A stretch of 22,434 bases of DNA from a virus, in IMG/VR virus record IMGVR_UViG_3300030329_004099, positions 1-22,434 of that record. One strand, written 5' to 3'. The notes under the pieces were generated by a model. The model saw nothing but the letters and a program-made list of their open reading frames with translations. It was not told the origin of the DNA and searched no databases. Both the position numbers and the translations under genes were made by a program. Shown here piece by piece: positions 19,466-22,434 of the stretch. Numbering within the stretch: position 1 is the stretch's first letter; each line of letters begins with the position of its first letter.

Positions 19466-21928
19466 ATGCCTGATAAACGGAGAATGCGTAGGTCAGAACC
19501 ACTGCTTCTCCGCTTTCAGGCGGGGAGTATTTTTGCTCCTGATACGATTGCCGCCAAAATAGAAAATATGTGCAGCCGCGAGGAGGGCTCTCTACGCTCG
19601 ACCGTGGGTCCGGCTACCTACATCGAAGACTCGGTGAAGGGTATGCGCCCGTTTAGCCAGTATTTCGTCGACGGGGCCATCCTTAACCCCAGTGAAGAAA
19701 CCCAAGCCCTCCCTGACGGCTGGGACTCGGAACCAGAAAAGTTTCTAGTGGGGGAATCGTGGTCGGTTCCTGAAATCGAGTACAGTCACACTCGGCCTCT
19801 ATACGGCGCAAAGCAGCGCGGTATCTTTCACTGCACACTTCAGAACGGCGAGCGCGACATCCTGCTCCTGCACACGGGCACAGAGCTTTGGGAGTTCCGA
19901 GGCTGGCAACGTGATTGGCGACAACTTCTAAGTACCCCAGCAGGACCGCATGGGGAAGAAGACATCTTGCCTGACGACACGCAGCCGCGTATTCCGACGC
20001 AGTTTGAAGCGACTGGTAACGGCATCGTCATCGTACCGCAGGATAGCCGCGCGTACTTCTACGACGGACACACGATTGCCCCTCTCGGCTTCTCTGAGAC
20101 GCCCTCCCCACCACAGGCCCGTGGGCCTGAGAACTCACGTGCCGGCGTCACCTACGACGCAGGAAACACGCGGATTGACGGTAAGGGCGTCAATGACTCC
20201 GAGTACGCCCACGACGGGCTGTACTTTGCCCACCCGACAGAGAGTGTGTCCGGCATGACGTACGGCTTCGGCATGGGCCGAATCGGCACGCTGACGACCA
20301 TTACTAGCCCGATCACAGAATCTACTTTTGACGGCACTAGCGGTGCTCTGGAATCACAAGAGGACGTACTCTTCCCAACGGGCTGGCTGGAGCGCGGCGA
20401 GTGGCGGTGTAAGGTACAATTTGTCGATAAATTCGGCAATTTGTCCCCCCTCTCTGAAGAGAGTGAGCCCGTGACATTCTCCTCTCAAGGAGCGGAAATG
20501 CAGATCGCCTCTGCGTTCGCGTCTACCGTAGACTCAAAGTTCCAACTAGACTTTCTTCAGAAACAGATTGCTTGGACCGGCGTCGCCACGGGCCCCGACC
20601 ATTGCGTCGGGCGCATTTTGTACCGCACGAAAGACCTACGGAACTCCGGTGACGCTAACTTCTACGAGTTATCGCTAAACTCTTCGCCAGTGACGACGGC
20701 GTTCGCTACGCTGCCGGACAACGCGACGACGTTGTTTCCTGACAACGTGCCCGATGAGCAACTTTTCCTTGAGGCGCAGGACGCAGATCCCGTGCCGAAG
20801 TTTAAGCTGTGTCGAACAGCGTTTGGTCGCCTTTGGATTGCAAATATTGAAGGCGCACCGGGGATGCTCCGCGCGTCCGTCCCAAACAAGTGGGGTACGT
20901 TCCCACCCGAGCAGGTGATGTTTCCAGATCCAGAAGCAAACAACATCACTGGGCTCTGGAGGACGGCGCGCGGACTTCTCGTTTTCTCAGAAACAAGCAC
21001 GTTTATCGTCGAGCCAGCTTCCGATCCGTCTCCTAGTGGCTCGTTCCGTATTTCGCCGCTAGCGTCTACGGTGGGCTGCGTCGCTCCCAACTCGATTCAG
21101 ACTCTGCCCAATGGGACTGTGATCTGGTTGGGCGTTGACGGCTTCTACGGCTTCACCCCCGGTGATGATGGCTCGATCAAGCCTATGTCTCCGGAACTGA
21201 ACAAGTCGTTTAAGCGACATACGAAGTCCCGGCTCATCGAGGCGTGCTCTGTGTTCGACCCCCGCATGAAGGAGTACCGCTGCTGGGTGTCGATCGACGG
21301 CTCCCCGCGTAACAACTTGTGCTACGTGTACTCTGTGATGTCACCTGACCCCCAATATCAGGGCTGGCGGACACGGACGGACATGGAAGCTGATGTGGCG
21401 TGCGTGACGAAGGACCACAGAAGCTACGTGCTTGCTGGAGGGCGCGTCACAGGCGACAACGCGTACCATAGCGGTGTCTACTTGCTCGACCACGCCGAAA
21501 ACATCGAGGACACGGAGCTACGCACACTGGTAGACACCCGCGAATCCGTTGTTGAGACAGCGTGGCTGACAGCCGACAAATCCCTCCGACGAAAAACAGC
21601 TTACGTTTTGTACCTATGGCTCCGTGAAACCGAAGACTCGGAGGTTTCTGTCGAAGTTATGCGTGACTGGCGAGGAAAAGTGCTGGAGACGGTTCCTGTG
21701 AAGCGGTACAGCGAGGCAGATCCGCCCGATTTCTGGGACAACGCTGTACTTGGGGCCACAAACACGACCTTTACCGACCGGCGTCCGTATTGGGCACGCG
21801 CCCAAGTTTACGTCCCTTCCTCCGAGACGTTCAAATTCCGCATTAAAGGCACGGGCCAGTGGGAGTTTGTCGGTCTTCAAATCGATGACGGTTCCCGCGA
21901 CTTTGGCGGGGCCCAAGTACCGCCGTAG
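19466..21928 (+). CDS. Tail nozzle protein (tail tubular B / P22 gp10-like)
   Basis: An 820-residue, beta-rich protein. The repeated short strands and the phrase GLLVFSETSTFIVEPAS (about residue 510) are typical of the nozzle proteins of short-tailed phages, which form a beta-propeller tube below the adaptor. FGRLWIANIEG, TVIWLGVDGFYGFTP and YVYSVMSPDPQYQGW also follow the propeller-blade pattern (inference). It starts with a basic segment (MPDKRRMRRSEPLLLRF). AAAGGAG lies 6 nt before the ATG. Size and place after the adaptor support the call. Confidence 0.8.
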   Translation: MPDKRRMRRSEPLLLRFQAGSIFAPDTIAAKIENMCSREEGSLRSTVGPATYIEDSVKGMRPFSQYFVDGAILNPSEETQALPDGWDSEPEKFLVGESWSVPEIEYSHTRPLYGAKQRGIFHCTLQNGERDILLLHTGTELWEFRGWQRDWRQLLSTPAGPHGEEDILPDDTQPRIPTQFEATGNGIVIVPQDSRAYFYDGHTIAPLGFSETPSPPQARGPENSRAGVTYDAGNTRIDGKGVNDSEYAHDGLYFAHPTESVSGMTYGFGMGRIGTLTTITSPITESTFDGTSGALESQEDVLFPTGWLERGEWRCKVQFVDKFGNLSPLSEESEPVTFSSQGAEMQIASAFASTVDSKFQLDFLQKQIAWTGVATGPDHCVGRILYRTKDLRNSGDANFYELSLNSSPVTTAFATLPDNATTLFPDNVPDEQLFLEAQDADPVPKFKLCRTAFGRLWIANIEGAPGMLRASVPNKWGTFPPEQVMFPDPEANNITGLWRTARGLLVFSETSTFIVEPASDPSPSGSFRISPLASTVGCVAPNSIQTLPNGTVIWLGVDGFYGFTPGDDGSIKPMSPELNKSFKRHTKSRLIEACSVFDPRMKEYRCWVSIDGSPRNNLCYVYSVMSPDPQYQGWRTRTDMEADVACVTKDHRSYVLAGGRVTGDNAYHSGVYLLDHAENIEDTELRTLVDTRESVVETAWLTADKSLRRKTAYVLYLWLRETEDSEVSVEVMRDWRGKVLETVPVKRYSEADPPDFWDNAVLGATNTTFTDRRPYWARAQVYVPSSETFKFRIKGTGQWEFVGLQIDDGSRDFGGAQVPP

Positions 21929-21936
21929 GAGGCTTA

Positions 21937-22434
21937 ATGTCGTGGAAATTCCCCCCAGAACCAATCAAAGCCGGACAGACAGTCAGCACTGATTCTCTGA
22001 ACGACAACTTTATTGCGTATACGGACGAGTTTTCGGGTGCTCTTAACGAGCACAACTTCGCGATCGATACGGGCGCACCCCTAACAAGGGCCAATTTGGC
22101 GGACGACGCTGCGTTTAGGCTACATGTGTCTCGGCCCAACCGCGTTGGACAACTAGGTGCGTACACCACGAAAGCAAATTGGCTCGCTGTCCGCCGTAAA
22201 GACGACTGGCAGACCTACACCAATGATGACGGATCTAACACACTCGGAATGGGTGTGAAGTTCAACGCTGTGGGGAGCCTTTGTTGGATTTGCGGCAGTA
22301 TTCAGCTTCAAGTCGGCGACCCATACTCGGATGCTGTGGCACGCTACGACCGACAACTAGGGCATGGATTCAATGTTGCGATCCAAGTTGACGGTGTCAC
22401 GATTTACGAGTCGTTGTTGGGCAGTGCCGACAGT
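21937..22434 (+). CDS. Tail-associated structural protein, 5' part (truncated by window)
   Basis: Open from the ATG at 21937, with TAGGAGG (21926-21932) 4 nt before it, to the window edge: 166 residues without a stop. It begins MSWKFPPEPIKAGQ, then TVSTDSLNDNF, an opening like that of many phage tail-tip or fiber-base proteins, and continues beta-rich (NTLGMGVKFNAVGSLCWICG). The gene order suggests a tail fiber, tailspike base or other appendage protein. The identity of the missing part is unknown. Confidence 0.75.
   Translation, partial: MSWKFPPEPIKAGQTVSTDSLNDNFIAYTDEFSGALNEHNFAIDTGAPLTRANLADDAAFRLHVSRPNRVGQLGAYTTKANWLAVRRKDDWQTYTNDDGSNTLGMGVKFNAVGSLCWICGSIQLQVGDPYSDAVARYDRQLGHGFNVAIQVDGVTIYESLLGSADS

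Overview
This window looks like part of the genome of a tailed phage with podovirus (short-tailed) architecture. Every supported gene reads on the + strand. Most genes have strong AGGAGG-type ribosome binding sites and overlap or nearly touch the next gene. From about 6.2 kb to the right edge the order is DNA-binding/terminase-region genes, HNH endonuclease, large terminase, portal, scaffold, major capsid protein, decoration-like protein, head-tail adaptor, tail nozzle and the start of another tail gene. No tape measure, sheath or integrase is visible. The host cannot be fixed from the sequence; the moderately high G+C and heavy Shine-Dalgarno use only say that it is a bacterium that uses SD-led translation.

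Left part (1-427): the end of one gene and a small unknown gene, followed by a hairpin terminator. Positions 428-3507 are very unusual for a phage. Roughly 3.1 kb holds one convincing gene (1429-1947), and the rest is packed with direct repeats, perfect hairpins and long-range inverted repeats. Two diverged copies of an ~80-nt two-hairpin module (863-942 and 2572-2652) differ by matched changes on both sides of three base pairs, which indicates selection on folded RNA (or ssDNA). Around them are larger nested helices (970-1231 and 2085-2382), a short hairpin repeat family, 34-bp and 36-bp repeats, and two clusters of TGACA/TGTCA half-sites. I read this as a locus for one or more large structured noncoding RNAs plus replication and regulatory sites. 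It is the best candidate in the window for something undescribed.

Replication block (3124-6200): an AT-rich stretch with ten exact TTGTAGT heptamers on both sides of a T/A-rich inverted repeat is a likely origin. It is followed by a 74-aa helix-turn-helix protein that ends in a sliding-clamp-binding-like pentapeptide (QFDLF), and by an 819-aa primase-helicase (archaeo-eukaryotic primase plus SF3 helicase, as in P4-like replicases).

Late block (6193-22434): a probable DNA-binding protein and five poorly characterised genes, two of which share a duplicated start region and the N-terminal motif KRGIDNPYG (one of these is an HNH nuclease). Then come the terminase large subunit, two mini-genes, portal, small basic protein, FmdB-type zinc ribbon, acidic protein, scaffold, capsid, decoration-like protein, an unusually long adaptor, a small protein, the nozzle and a truncated tail gene. 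No internal terminator was seen from 3508 to the end, so these genes may be read as one or a few long transcripts.
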